Of a DNA stretch of 64,000 nucleotides, positions 36,572-49,372 are shown piece by piece. Made by a program: the position numbers and the translations under genes. The notes under the pieces are model-generated. The model ran no database searches. It saw nothing but the letters and a program-made list of their open reading frames with translations, and had not been told where the DNA came from. This stretch comes from Calcarisporiella thermophila CBS 279.70 (taxonomy: Eukaryota > Calcarisporiellomycota): positions 1,271,531 to 1,335,530 of the forward strand of contig NW_027192194.1 in the NCBI RefSeq assembly GCF_041956535.1. The letters are read 5' to 3'. The first letter of the stretch is position 1. Each line of letters opens with the position of its first letter.

Positions 36572-39500
36572 TCATCTCTCGATGCACTCCATTTCTTCAA
36601 GCACCCTCTTCCAGGGTTTCGCAGTCCTCTTTTTCCTGAAACGATCCAAGCATCCGGTGAGTATTGGGAACAAGTACTTCTCAGAAAGGTAGGCAAACGC
36701 AAAATAGCCCACCACCGCCCCCAGGATTGCTCCGCGCCACGAGTACGGGGTGTCCACGACCTGCAAGAAGGCAAAGGCGTGCGTGGGGGACATGAGGATC
36801 GCTAGCGTCAAAAGGAAAACGAGTGCTGTGAACACAACGTACGGCACATTGGTCCACATTGGTTTACGATATGGGGCTCCGACACTAAGCACGACCGCCA
36901 GCGAAATGTAGAGGAAGGAGCTGAAGTAGAAGAGGGAGGTGTTCTGGTAGTTTTCAATATTCTTCCCCTCCGGATCATACTCTGGGGGGGTATACCAGGG
37001 TTGAAGGGTCACAGTATAGTAGATGATGAGTTGGAATACCATTTGGAGTACGGCCTGACCAATCATCGAGAGGAGGACGAGGGTGGAGACGAGGGAGGCC
37101 GTAGGGGGACGGGGGTCGATCCGGCGGTAAGCCCCGGTGCGTCCCATCAGCACGGCTAGAGGCAAGATGAGGAGCAAATCAATATAGAGGAATTGGAAGT
37201 CACCCAGGTCCGAGGCATAGTTGTAGAGCGAGATCGCGGTGGTGAATTGGATGACAGAATAGAGGGCCATGTACTTGAAGCAGCTGAAACTCGTCACCAA
37301 GGCGCATCGTCCTTCCCGAACTAGCTTGATGACGGAGCGAATGTCCATGGTGCGACTGGTAAAGGGAGCCGCGACAGATGCCTCGGCCTCAGAAAGAGAA
37401 AGCCCTGCATCGGCTGCCCGCAACGCTCCGCAGTCATTGGCACCATCACCACAAAAGCCAACCACATAGCCCAAACACTGCAATAGCTGTACGAGTTGCT
37501 TCTTTTCGTCGGGTGACATCCGCGCGAATACCACCCCTTTTACAAGAACTCGATTCATAATGTTTCTATCAACATAGTTGATAAGGTGGTTAAACGCTTC
37601 GCCAGTTACTGCCAGATCGTAATCCAAAGACGCGCCCTTAATGGAATTCGTAGGACGAAGGGTGATGGGGTCTAGACGATCCATTGGATCTTTGGTATTT
37701 TCCCAGATCACCCCCTCACCCGGCGAGAGCTGGGATACATAGACCCGGCCCTGCGCAGGAAGCAATGAACAGCCACGAGCCACGCTGATGGCCGTCAGCA
37801 CATTATCTCCTGTGCACATAACTTGTCGAATCTTGGCTGCGTGCAGCGTAGCCACTACGGGGGCAGTCTCTGGTTTGAGCTTGTTCTCAAAGATAACAAA
37901 TCCAACAAATTCAAGGTCGCTTTCTGCTTCCTCGCGAGCCATTTGATGCGCAAGCGCCCAATTCACACGACCCTCCGATCCTTTTCCGGAGCCGTTCGCG
38001 AAATCAAGCGTCTTTACCCCCACTGCAATTACTCTAAATCCGCGGTGAGTGTAGTAGCCCAGCTCCTCGTCAAAATCCTCGGGGATGCCTCGGGTGCAGA
38101 GGCTACGTATCACCTCGGGCGCACCTTTAACATACACGCTTAGCGATGATTCACCCAGACGCTTTGCGATAACACTCATGCGACGGAGCGAGGGGATGAA
38201 CTCAAATCGACGGAGGACTGCGCATTCTACCGAACCCCACTCGACCGAATATTCGCCCCTTTTCTCTTTTGGAGGAGGTGATCTTACCACAGTGATGGCA
38301 ACTTGAGATTGATCCTCTTCATCGGTCTTCATCACCTCTAATTCATCCATGACACCTCCTCTCGTTCCACTGTCATTATCGTTAGGTTGCACCACGTTTT
38401 CTTCCAGCGTCCAGCCGGTGAATTCAAACATACGAAGCTCGAGCGGATCTCCAATGAGCTGGTCGTCCACGTAAGAGAGCCCCTGACATGAGGCCATCGC
38501 GCATACTAGCTGATGGGCCGATTCCTTTTGCTTTTCCTTGGCAAGGCAGGTGCTCAAAGCATCCATATTGGCATGTAAATCAGAAAATTCGTTTTCTTCC
38601 GAGTCGACCAGCCGCACGCCCAGGATGTCAAGCCCATCCTCAGTCAGGGTGCCCGTTTTGTCGAAGCAAAACATATCGACCTTGCCCACTGCGTTGATAT
38701 GGTTTGGTGAGATACAGTAGATTTCTTTGCGACGAAGACGCCCGAGAGCAAAGTTGATCCCAACGGACATGGCCGCTGGCAGTGCAGGGGGGACAATAAT
38801 GGTAATGAGATCCAGGGCGCGTAGGATCATGTCCTTCGTCGAATACTCGAGACGCACATAGAGATAGATGGATGCGGCGAAGCCACAAAGTGCTTATAAA
38901 CAATAGAGTAGAAATAAACAACCGCTCCAATGGCCACAGGCTGATACGCATATTTAATTATTACCTAGCACTGCTAAAACACCAAGGAATTTGAAGGAAT
39001 CGCGGTAGAATTTGAAAACATTGGGGCGCGGAAGAAGCATAGAGCGAATTAGCGAGCCTTTGTTCGTATTAAACCCTATTATGTGAGGGAAATTAGGAAA
39101 ATTAATATTTATATTCATATTCATGTTTGTATATCTATAAAAAGAAGCGACTCCTAACCTGTTCTCACCACCAAGGCGAGAGCCCGTTGTTCTATCTGAC
39201 CATTGCCAATGGCCTCCGAGACTCCCCGAGCACGCACTATCCGGGTGCCTGAAAACAAAAAGTGTCGTGCCACATCGGGGGGAAGATTTCCAGTGGATAA
39301 GTCGAGTTTTTCCAGAGCTTGGTTGGACGCCGCTGTCTTTCCTACCGGTACGGATTCACCGGTGAGCATCGATTCGTTAACAATGCAGTCACCCGAGATA
39401 AGAATGCAATCGGCAGGAAACGTTTGCAAACGTGCCCCCGTAATGTCGATGATATCTCCAGGAACAAGTTCTTCCGACGAGGCAATCCTCCATTTTTTAT

Positions 39501-40715
39501 CGCGAAGTATACTCACATCGCATAAAAGACGCGACATTTCACGCATACGGCGATAGTTTCGACGGGTTTCAATAAGCGTGATAGTGATACTGACTACGGA
39601 GATAACAAAAATACAGCTTGCGTAATAATAATAGTCGTAAGCGCTCCATAGGCAGATGGAGAAGAGTTGGAAAATAAAGAAAGGGTGAAGGACCTAGTTT
39701 ATGGATAAACCATTTGTTATTAGATTGAAAATCACCACCATTGAGGCATGGAAATGCTCACCTCATTAATAAGAAGCGAAATGTTGGATTTTTCATGGAT
39801 ATCAATCTGGTTTTTGCCAAACACCAGCTTCCTTTCGGTATATTTCTCTTGCGATAAACCAATACGCAAAACCTTCAAGTCCGTCCACTCAATATCCTTC
39901 CACCCCCTATGAGAAAAACAAGTGCAAATGAATACTAAAACACTCCTATAGGGGAAAACGAGTGGGTGCGTTACCCATTTAAGAAGAAACGTCCAAGCTC
40001 TGGATGGTATATAAATCGAATATAGCGATAATCGAAATATTTCAGTTGTGACATCGTCTGAGCCGCGTCAAGGACGGCATCTCCAGAAAAAGCAGAAGAA
40101 ACTTTGCCATTAAAAGCGAACGAATTAATTTTTACGATAGAAACTTCACCCCACTCGTTCTATTCCATCGGGTACGTCAGTGAGCCCCAAGAACAAAGAG
40201 ATAAGATGGATATGACTGTGAACTTACTTTGATAACAACATAGTCGGCTTCTCCAAGTGGAACTCTTCGCCCCGTCAACTTAATGTATAGCTTCGGCATC
40301 CATCGACCGAGTAAAAAAAGAATTCCCGCCGTGATAAGACAAAGGGTATAATAGAGGATAAGCAAAGGGAGAGAGAAGCGATAGCCATAGATCCATAACT
40401 AAACATTAAATATAAAAAATAATCAGAATTAGAAATTAAATATGCTTCCCCAATCAGATAACAAGGGGAACTGGAATGCCGGATAGATGGCTTACTTTCA
40501 GCTCTTCCTCTTCCAGGTATGCCACCTGACATCCTGGCTCAATTAAGCCAATATTATCTATGTGGTCCAATACATTTAGTGAGGATTCCTCAATACACAA
40601 GCTCGCTTTTTAAATTGCTACCTAATTCCTCAACCTGCACATGTTCTAGTCTATAGTTTTTCTTTTCACCTATTTCAATGTAGGCATCATCGGTCTTATC
40701 GGGGGGAACACTCAT
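36572..40715 (-). CDS. P5B-type ATPase (Ypk9/ATP13A family)
   Basis: Eight exons (40715-40622, 40557-40496, 40398-40228, 40159-39975, 39906-39762, 39693-39159, 39075-38965, 38892-36572) join to 1207 residues. P-type ATPase landmarks are LTGESVP (actuator domain), the transmembrane motif PPALPAAMSVG that defines the P5B subgroup, the phosphorylated Asp in FCFDKTGTLTEDG (near residue 511), KGAPEVI, CTGDN and GDGANDCGAL. About ten membrane helices and the N-terminal membrane-associated region are present. Characterised P5B ATPases (human ATP13A2/3, yeast Ypk9) sit in vacuole or lysosome membranes, and ATP13A2/3 export polyamines. The acceptor of exon 8 is AAG (38895-38893), needed to keep frame. 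Confidence 0.94.
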
Positions 40716-42310
40716 TTGCAACGGCGAGTTTGTGAGACGAGAGACACACAGCAAAGGGAGAAAACCTTACAAAAACTGGAATAAAAAAACAAAAAAGCAA
40801 AACATTAACTGCATTCGTGGCGATAAATTCCCAAGTGACTTCTTTTTGGACCCTATTTAATGTTTGTATCGTGCCTTTGCGGCGCAGTTTACTCCCCTTT
40901 TCTCATACGATTTAGCCCCTGCATATAAACTTAATTTTCCCCTTCCGATAGCCTGCTTAGGACCCAGCAGCTACTAAATTGATCCCGAAATACGAAGCCA
41001 GGTCGAATGGTCTAGTGTTCTGATGATGCTTAGATGGAAATAAACATACGATGCTTCCAAAAGTGCTACGCATGACACCCATCAGCAGCTGAGTAAGTTG
41101 CACAATTCCATTTGATAACCGTCGCAGGCAATTTGCAACTGATAAGAAAACATCGTGATAATCAGAGCATTCTGTTCACGCCACTCTGACTAAAAAATAA
41201 ACGTCGAGCACTCGGGGAAAAACTAATGGTTGTTAACCTGAGGACCTGGTAATTGAGAATGCTTACGCACACACACATGAAACTATGATTGAACGCCACC
41301 ATTCTATTATATGAACACAAAACTATGCGTGGATTATATCCTGCAACATCCTGAATACGCAACACAACTGTGCAAAATGGAGGCATCTTTCCAGATGTTC
41401 AGATCCAATTTCGTAGGTTAATAGGGTCTACTTCTACCTGTAATTTTCTGCATAGTCGATTTCAGATTGATTCACGGCTAGCAAAGATGAGAATTTCCAA
41501 TATATACACAGCACTAAATAAAATATTCCAAACAAGTATTTAGAATCGATAGATTATACTCTACACTCGACATTTCAAAGTATATGATATTGAAGTAGAA
41601 TAGAGGATTTGTATGCCAGCTTAGCCCATCAGTTTCTTGTTGAATAAAGCACTACTTGTAATCCCTATCATTCTGAGGGGTGTCTGTGGATTTGTTTTGT
41701 CCACCAATAATAATTAAGGTGGCTTATTAGGTTTTAGATAGGGTCTTAGTAAATTTTAATTGATCAAGAAATTCCATGTTAATACATTGATCGTGGGCTG
41801 GTCTCGAGTGTTAAGACCGGCGTTGAGGAAAAGGGGACTGATGACGTGTCCAACCGTAAATAATTGCTAGAATCGTCTAGTTTGGAACAGGCCTATGCAA
41901 ACCTTATGCCAGTAGAGATGGGGGTTTGTTGATATATCAGGGCCCATGGTGATAAAAACATAAGAGAATCGATATCTGCAAACTACTCGATTTAGCATTG
42001 TATTATGAGCAGTTAGAATTGTCTAGAAATAATTGCCCCATTATCCTCTTACTTCTTTTGGGCGTGTCTTGCTTATCTTTTTACTTTCTTGTGAATTTCC
42101 TTGGCTTATTGATAATCCAAGCAAATAAAACTATGACTTAAGTGCCTTGCCATATAACGAATGGTGAGCGAGTACCCATTTTCAATAATGTCGCACAAAC
42201 CTTGACACCAATCCTGTGATATTCACAATAAAAAGAGGAAAGAGATTTCAAACGGATTACATTCTTCATTCTCCATTGTTTTCTAATCCAACCCATTACA
42301 AGATCTCATC
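40716..42310. other. AT-rich intergenic region at the start of the gene-poor half
   Basis: About 1.6 kb between two divergent genes. No coding sequence or repeat recognised. Confidence 0.4.
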
Positions 42311-43101
42311 ATGCGCTTATTTGCTCTGGTTAGCATATTAGCCATAGTCACTCCTTTCTCTTCCGCTTCCCCTTTTGTTCAGCGCGGGCTACTGGACAGC
42401 TTGGGAGGCGTCTTAAATAACGGTCCTATTTTGGGGGGCGAGAATGAGCGACAGGTAGGTTAAATTTCTCCTTGTAGAGCACTTTTTTTGCGTGGAAGTT
42501 CACCTGTCGAGTATTTTTTTTTTTTCGCCAATTCAATTAGCCTACCGATACAATCTCAACTAAAACAAGGGAAAACCGTGGTTTGCTCGGCGATATTGTA
42601 GGAGAGGTTACCTCACGAGTCGGCGATATTTTCGACCGACCTCTCGGGGCCAAAGAGACCAGAAAGCCTGCAACTGCTAGAACAACCTCCCTTTTGACTG
42701 CTACACCAGAAGGATCGCTTGTGCCTGCCACAACCTCTCTTCCTAGTGCGTCGAGTACCGTTACTTCAGGAATTTCTTCATTGCCGTCAAATTCGATGCC
42801 TCCATTGAATGCTACTGGCATTGCATCAAATTCGTCTATCTCTGCCCCTCCTACGTCCACTTCTCTTGTCCCTTCATCATCGCAAACACTCCCTTCACAA
42901 GCTCAACAGCAACCTGGAACTCCTCCAGAGGTGGTACCGGATGTTGTGGTAGTCACTCGCACTGCGTCCCCACCTGCTGCATCAACCACACAATCTTCAC
43001 TCTCATTGCTTAACAAATCGAGTGCTGGTGATCCGCTCGTTGGTTTCAACGTTAAGCTGGTGACTTTTATTGTGTTGAGTAGCTTAGCTGCATTGATGTG
43101 A
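42311..43101 (+). CDS. Ser/Thr-rich GPI-anchored surface protein (predicted)
   Basis: Two exons (42311-42454, 42541-43101) give 234 residues. A signal peptide is clear (MRLFALVSILAIVTPFSSA). The middle 130 residues are Ser/Thr/Pro-rich, as expected for heavy O-mannosylation. The C-terminus has small residues (SSAGDP) followed by a hydrophobic stretch ending at the stop (LVTFIVLSSLAALM), the pattern of a GPI-attachment signal. A short repeat, GLLDSLGGVL and GLLGDIVGEV, occurs near the N-terminus. No catalytic domain is seen. It probably decorates the cell wall. Confidence 0.75.
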
Positions 43102-44322
43102 GTATTACATTCATAGCTATTTTATGCATTCTCGGTTTTGTCCATTTATTTGAAAAAAATATCCCTTTTGAATATCCTTAAATATCCCAAATAAAATAAA
43201 TGCTAAATCGATTCGAGTTAAAAATTTTGGTAAAGTAACCAGTGAATGACACGAGATTAGCAGGAAGGTTGAAAGTGATTATGTTACCATCCAAGCTCTG
43301 TACATCCCCCTAAGAGACCTTAATTGTCTTCGGAGTGCATTGGACATAAAAGTGGCTGATCGGGGTATACCAGAGGATTACAGAACAGAGAACATTCCAA
43401 CCCCCAAGCTTAGGCGACTATTTTCTAGTGCGAGGTAACGGACCAAAGGTCACTACATTTTACACCCGCAGTCAAATGGATAGAGAATTATCCAGCTTAA
43501 AAAAAAACTAATGCGTCTAACTGCGATTACGGTAAAAGTTAAGAGGCTAGAGAGGAGTATGCGCTCCTATTTGATATCCAACGATTCATCACATTAATAT
43601 GTTAAGAACAATTTGCGCTAGAACATTATATGGTTATATGTTATTAGAATGTGCACCTGTTATCTAGGCTTGACTTTATATATACTCTATTTATTACAAA
43701 TGCTATTGATATAATTTAATTCAATCAATGCAATCGAATGTACTATCATAAATATCTTATTTTTCAATTCAATAACTGCATTTCTCAAGTACACTTAAAC
43801 GTAGTAGTCTTGAAAAAGCACTCGTCGGGGTACTGAATTGATGTCTGTAAAATATCCAATATTTTTGCTTCAACTATATTAGTTAAATGTGCCCTCTTTT
43901 ATTGTTATAAACACTTCAGCTATGAAATACTTGTGGTATTTTTTTGAGAAGTGGGAGCATATTACATGTCCTAAATTTGCGAAGTCTAAAATGGATAACG
44001 TACTGTTTAAAGAGAAAATTTTAAAACCGACGATCAGAACTTGGCATGTGAAGAAGCTTAAAAAATTTTCCGTAATGACTAAAACCCATTCTTCATTATG
44101 AATCTAAAGGTAATCTCTGATGTTTTTATCCTGCAGCCTATCTCTATTATATCAATATATTTAATTATTAATGAACAATATGTATGACATGGCTGGTACG
44201 ACATGAAGATAGAGATGGCGTGTTAAACTCATAAATTCGAATTAGCTTGGCAGAGTGTATTTAAAGTGCAGTCAAAATTGGACTATTTAAATTAACTTTA
44301 CTATTAATAAATTTATATCAAC
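43102..44322. other. AT-rich intergenic region with a possible retroelement remnant
   Basis: Around 43455-43530 one plus frame reads HYILHPQSNG, a stop, then RIIQLKKKL. This resembles the HPQ(S/T)NGQ.ER motif near the end of Ty3/gypsy integrases. Nothing else is recognisable nearby, so the assignment is weak. Confidence 0.25.
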
Positions 44323-45788
44323 ATGATAGAAATGTCTATTCCACGTACAAAACTCGGTATTATTAACGAAGAGATATCTGCCATTGGTAATTTATCTTTT
44401 ATATATATGATTTTATAATTTCTCCTCAACATCCATATCTATTTAATCAGGACTCGGATGTATGTCCATGTCTCCAGTCTACGGAGCGTCTGTGGACGAC
44501 GAACACAGTGTCCAAACCTTAAATCATGCACTTGATCTCGGTCTTAACTTTTGGGATACAGCAGGTGAATTTTCTCACAAGTTTCAAAAGATGTTACTAC
44601 AACAATTGGAAAGAATGCCGAACAATTCCGAACTTATATATTTTTCTCTACATTAAGATATCTATGGGATTGGCCATAACGAGGAGCTTATTTCTCGTGT
44701 ACTCAAAGACAGACGTAAAGAAGTGTTTTTGTGCACTAAGTTTGGCATTCGCGCAGGTCCCGAGGGGATTACTATTTGCGGCACCCCAGACTATGTAAGA
44801 GAAGCCTGTGAAAAGTCACTAGAAAGACTTGGAGTTGAGTGCATAGATTTGTATTATCAACATCGAGTTGATAAGAACACGTAATTGTGCTGCTTAAATT
44901 GATATAGAGTTGGCGATTGTATTAAAATACATATTCTTTTGTTTAGTCCAATTGAAGTTACGGTAGGTGCAATGGCCGAGCTGGTAAAAGAAGGGAAAGT
45001 ACGTTACTTAGGGTTATCAGAATGTAGCGCTGAAACCCTAAGGCGTGCTCACAAGGTACATCCGATTGCTGCTGTACAAGTGGAGTATTGAAAGTTTATA
45101 TCCCGCAAATCCACTTTTATTTAAGTGAGCAATGAGGGATGGAGTAGTCGATATTATTATATTATAACACTCACTTATTCTAATAGCTCTCTGGACCACC
45201 GATATTGAAACAAACGGTCTACTTAAGGCTTGTCGTGAACTTGGAGTTACAGTAATAGCATATTCCCCTCTCGGGCGCGGCTTTCTTACTGGATCGATAA
45301 AAAATGCCAGTGAGCTAGATGGCGGAGACTATCGTCGTACTATCCCAAGGTTCCAAGGCGAGAATTTAGATAAAAATCTGGATATCGCCCAAAAGATAGA
45401 GAAAATAGCAGAGAGGAAAAAATGTACACCTGCTCAGCTATGTATTGCTTGGGTATTAGCACAGGTATACCACCCTTTCCAGTTCAATGCATGCAAGATG
45501 GGTTGTATAGCTCACATTGGTTTATTTATTTTAGGGTAAAGATATTATTCCTATTCCAGGAACAAGGCGCGTAATTCGACTTGAGGAGAATGTGGTAAGT
45601 GTTAATTGCATTTTTATTTCGAAACTCGAGACCAAACTTATTCATTTATTTGTCATTTACTTTGTTAGAATTCTATCAATATCCTACTAACTCAAGAAGA
45701 ACTCGAAGAGATCCGAAATTTGATAAAGAGTTTCAATATTCAAGGAGACAGATATTTCAAGAGAGAGATGGAATATATCAATTGTTAA
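44323..45788 (+). CDS. Aldo-keto reductase with a non-canonical intron
   Basis: Seven exons (44323-44386, 44451-44564, 44658-44880, 44947-45089, 45187-45464, 45535-45594, 45669-45788) would give 333 residues. The catalytic tetrad is visible: Asp and Tyr in FWDTADIYG, Lys in CTKFGIR, His in YYQHRVD. The NADP-binding end ([15 protein letters not shown]) is intact. It resembles the AKR group of yeast Yakc/pyridoxal-reductase-like enzymes. Intron 4 (45090-45186) begins GAAAGT instead of GTAAGT, and no GT donor nearby keeps the frame through the conserved QVEYSLW. Read strictly by GT-AG, the protein would stop at 45091. Exon 3 follows an AAG acceptor. Either this intron is spliced as GA-AG or the gene is damaged at this site. 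Confidence 0.75.
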
Positions 45789-46762
45789 GAACATTGAGCC
45801 GAAGATTCTGACCCTATCTCCATAAACTTATTTTCTTATATTTTAAATATGATCTCTACCATTCGTCGTTTTACTTTCTCTTCTTGCTTAAAGCCTCTTG
45901 CTCCTTGCTGTTTTACTTGAGATTCTTATTATCGGAATTATTTTGCATATTCAAGTCATTCTTAATAAACCAGTGCAATTGATATTTAAAAATGCTACAC
46001 ACTTATTTATGTTTGATATGATTCTCGAATAATCATCTACTCTGAGTGGCGCCGAGAGATAATATGGCAATAATTCATTTTCCAGCAAACTGGTTATGCA
46101 TCATCTCGAACCATTAATATCCGATCAACCCAAAACCCCATTTAACAGAATTTATCTGAATGGGATATTATTACCATACTGTAGTAACTATCTGATTAGG
46201 TATCAGGTAATTTTGTTCCAACTACACACATATAGCTGAATCTCATAAGGTGATTAAACAAAGAGGTTCATTTAGTGAATGATCTGTAGTCGTTTTCCAG
46301 TTCATCATTAATGAAAAATGCCAGCAACAAGAAGCATAAAAAGAAACCTGGTAATTAGGATTATATCGTATAGGTTAGCTGCGAGAGTGGTGTGCCACAG
46401 TGCATTCTGATTTAGCAGCATCTTGACGTTTATAATTAAAATATCCCCCTTCAGATAGTTATAAATATCCCATTTATTAATTACACTTTCAAGGGGAAAA
46501 GATAACGTTTGTGAAAGGGGGATTATATTTTAAAAAAATCTAATCGTTATATACATTTACATTTCTCCAGGTTTTGTACAATTGTTTCTTTTTTTTTCTT
46601 TTCCTTTGGTGTTTTATACATCCCTCCTCCATTTGTTCGTATATATTTCAACATTTTTTTCTTTTTGTTTTTTTTTTTTTTACTTTTTTTTGTTTTTACA
46701 TCAAAAGCTGTTATTTTTCACAATCACTTCCCTATGCTTATCAAAGTTGTATTTCTACTTAA
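45789..46762. other. AT-rich intergenic region
   Basis: About 970 bases between the reductase and the copper-fist gene. T-rich runs at 46590-46690 lie just upstream of the copper-fist start, as in its leader. No gene seen. Confidence 0.4.
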
Positions 46763-48316
46763 ATGGTGTATATAAACGGGGTCAAATTCGCATGTGGGAC
46801 ATGTATTAAGGTAGATTCTCGGTTCTGGGGTGTCATCTTTATTCACTTAGTAGATTTTACATTTTTATTCTCTCCAAAAGGGGCATCGTTCCTCACAATG
46901 CCATCATAGCGATCGCCCGCTCTACGAAATACGAAAGAAAGGTCGCCCCGTAAGCCAATGCTCTCAATGCCGTGAGCTTCGCAAAACTCGTCATGCCCAC
47001 GTCAAATGTCTCTGCGATAAGAGTAAAGAGGAGAGTGTAGAAAAGAAGCCAAGTGTATTACCAAATGGAATTATTGACTTGGTGGGATCGCGCAGCGATG
47101 ACTCGGTGGAAAGACAACGAGGTAAAGCTTCGATCTCAAAAGCTCTCTTAATTTATTATAATAAATTTTCGTCGCGATAGTCGAATCATTGCTGAATCCA
47201 TGCAATTGCACAAGAGGAGGGAAATGTATATGTTGTGAGCCGATCTCAGACGTTTACAAAGCTGCTTTCGAGGCGCTTGCCAACAATTCACTAGTGGCAG
47301 CGGCGGTGCAGTCCCATTCGGCAGATGCTGCCACGAATTCTGCACCCAATCCCTTTCTTCCATTACTTCCCACAAGCGGTTCCTTGCCTGTTAATATCGA
47401 TCAGCATTCTCATATATCAGCTCTTGGTTCCAATGCACAGTCTCTTCTTTCTCAGCCTAATTTCTCGTTAAATACACCCACTCAACACCGTGCCGTATAT
47501 GTACCAGCCGACTCAAATCCTTCGCCAATTTCACACCTTCCCTCTCAACATGGAACTCTTCCAAGCATCACTATTCCGCAAACGATGGACGATGACGATG
47601 TTGCTCAAAGAAATACAAAATTTGCACCCCTCCCACTGCATGAAGCTCCGCTAAACGATGTCTTTGGAGACTTAAACCAACTGCGAAATGAAGCGTTGAT
47701 GCGCCTAATATATTCCGGGTATGCGAATGCCAGCGGTAGCGGAGGGTGCTGTGGTTCCGCAGGAGGAGGAAGAATATCAGCATGTCGATGTGGGCCAGCA
47801 TGTGTTTGCTCGGGGTGCAATTCTGAGAAAGTAGAACTTCCTTCGCCTGCTGGGATCGAGGGGAAAGTATCGATCCCCTCGAATCCATCAACACCGAAAT
47901 CTTGCTGCGGTAATAATAGCTCACCGACTGCCACCACTGTGGTTTCCAATTCTTCAGCTTCTGCTTCAAAAACGTGCGATACAGGCAAATATAATACATA
48001 TGGGAATGGGGGGAGGTGCTGTGCAAGTGAAAAAGAGTATGGCGACTCAAATTGCAGTTACGAAAACTTGACTTCCTCAAACAATGGTGGGTGCTGCAAC
48101 AGCAGGAATCAAGCTATAGCGATACCCGCATCTGTGCCACAGGAAACAGCTTCGCTTCAATCGCAGCTATTCCAGCCACGGCGTCGCCACCAGGTAACAA
48201 TGGACGACAACGGGGTTCTTGTTTGTGCCTGTGGATGCCGTAAACCGCAGATGGAATGCGGGACTTGTGTAGCAGATCTATGTGAGGAGCTCCTGTTAAA
48301 GCAGCCGCCATCATGA
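46763..48316 (+). CDS. Copper-fist transcription factor (Mac1/Cuf1 type)
   Basis: Three exons (46763-46810, 46881-47121, 47181-48316) give 474 residues. The N-terminal copper-fist domain is complete: NGVKFACGTCIKGHRSS, then CHHSDRPLYEIRKKGRP, then SQCSQCRELRKTRHAHVKC. It contains the (R/K)GRP minor-groove motif and the zinc Cys/His set. Downstream are cysteine clusters of the copper-sensing REP kind: CNCTRGGKCICC (104-115), CRCGPACVCSGC (298-309), further CC pairs, and CACGCRKPQMECGTC near the end. Such factors bind CuSE/MRE-like promoter sites and regulate copper uptake or detoxification. The clusters suggest several Cu(I) centres. The acceptor of exon 2 is AAG (46878-46880). A secreted copper-oxidase-like gene lies about 8 kb downstream. 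Confidence 0.93.
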
Positions 48317-49372
48317 ACGCCCTTTCATCTCTATTTATCTCTTCGCTCTTCATGTTACTATTTATACCTTTACTTTGGGCCGTCGATTCGATCATTTTTT
48401 TAAGGTTAAACAACCTAAATCCTTTTTACTTTTTAATTTTTTTTTTCCTTTTTGACAGATTATCTTCATACTAATATAAATTCTTATATTTATGTGACAA
48501 CATGTATAATTTAGAAAATATTATTCATTTTAGAGATTACTTCTTGACTAGAGAAAAGAGTTCTGATGGCAAAACAATTAATAACTAAAGCTTTTCATCG
48601 TACCTAAATTCTACTCGACACTTCGTAATAGTGATTGTGTACCTGGGTCTATGCGATATAACGACAAATATTCGATAATTGTCGCTTGCATATATCCGAT
48701 GTATTGACATTGATTAGAATATTATTCATTATTAATTGGTTACTGTACAATTCACTTGGGATTCCCACTTGAATGCTGAGTCAACAGAAGATTAAATAAG
48801 AAGAAGCACCATAATGCTTTAACCTTAGGATGGGATCTGTCCACTTTGGGTTCCCCACCTTGAATAGGATCGATTAGATATCAATGTTCCCAAAGCCTCC
48901 TAATAATCGACTCTCTTGTCATTCCTTCCACTTTGTCCAATATAAACCGGAATTTTGTTTTAACCAATACTCCTATGGAAAGGGATGGCGGAATTCAAAA
49001 GGTCAAAACTTAGTATGGTTTATTTTTTTGCTCGAGTAACACAATTACATATATTAGTGGGTAAGCTCTTGGTATAAGCTCTCGCAGTTACCATTTTTAT
49101 ATCCGAAAACTTTTTTTCTCATCTTAACCTTTCCCTTGTTGCCGCCAGGGTTCGCTTCATCTGCATATCGTAGCTGTCGTTTAATCCTTCTGCTTGCAAT
49201 TTGATCACTGAGACGTCAGTACCGTTTCCCCTTCTAGCTCAATTTGAACTTGCAAGCTGCTACTCACATATGTTTTCTTAACCTGTCTTCCTTATTTCCT
49301 CACTTTTTCATGCCACACTTTACTTCTATTCCCAGTCCTTTCTAATCAATACCAACCTAAAAAATATATACC
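48317..49372. other. AT-rich intergenic region
   Basis: About 1 kb between the copper-fist 3' end and receptor copy 2. The last 200 bases are pyrimidine-rich, as in a leader. No gene seen. Confidence 0.4.
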
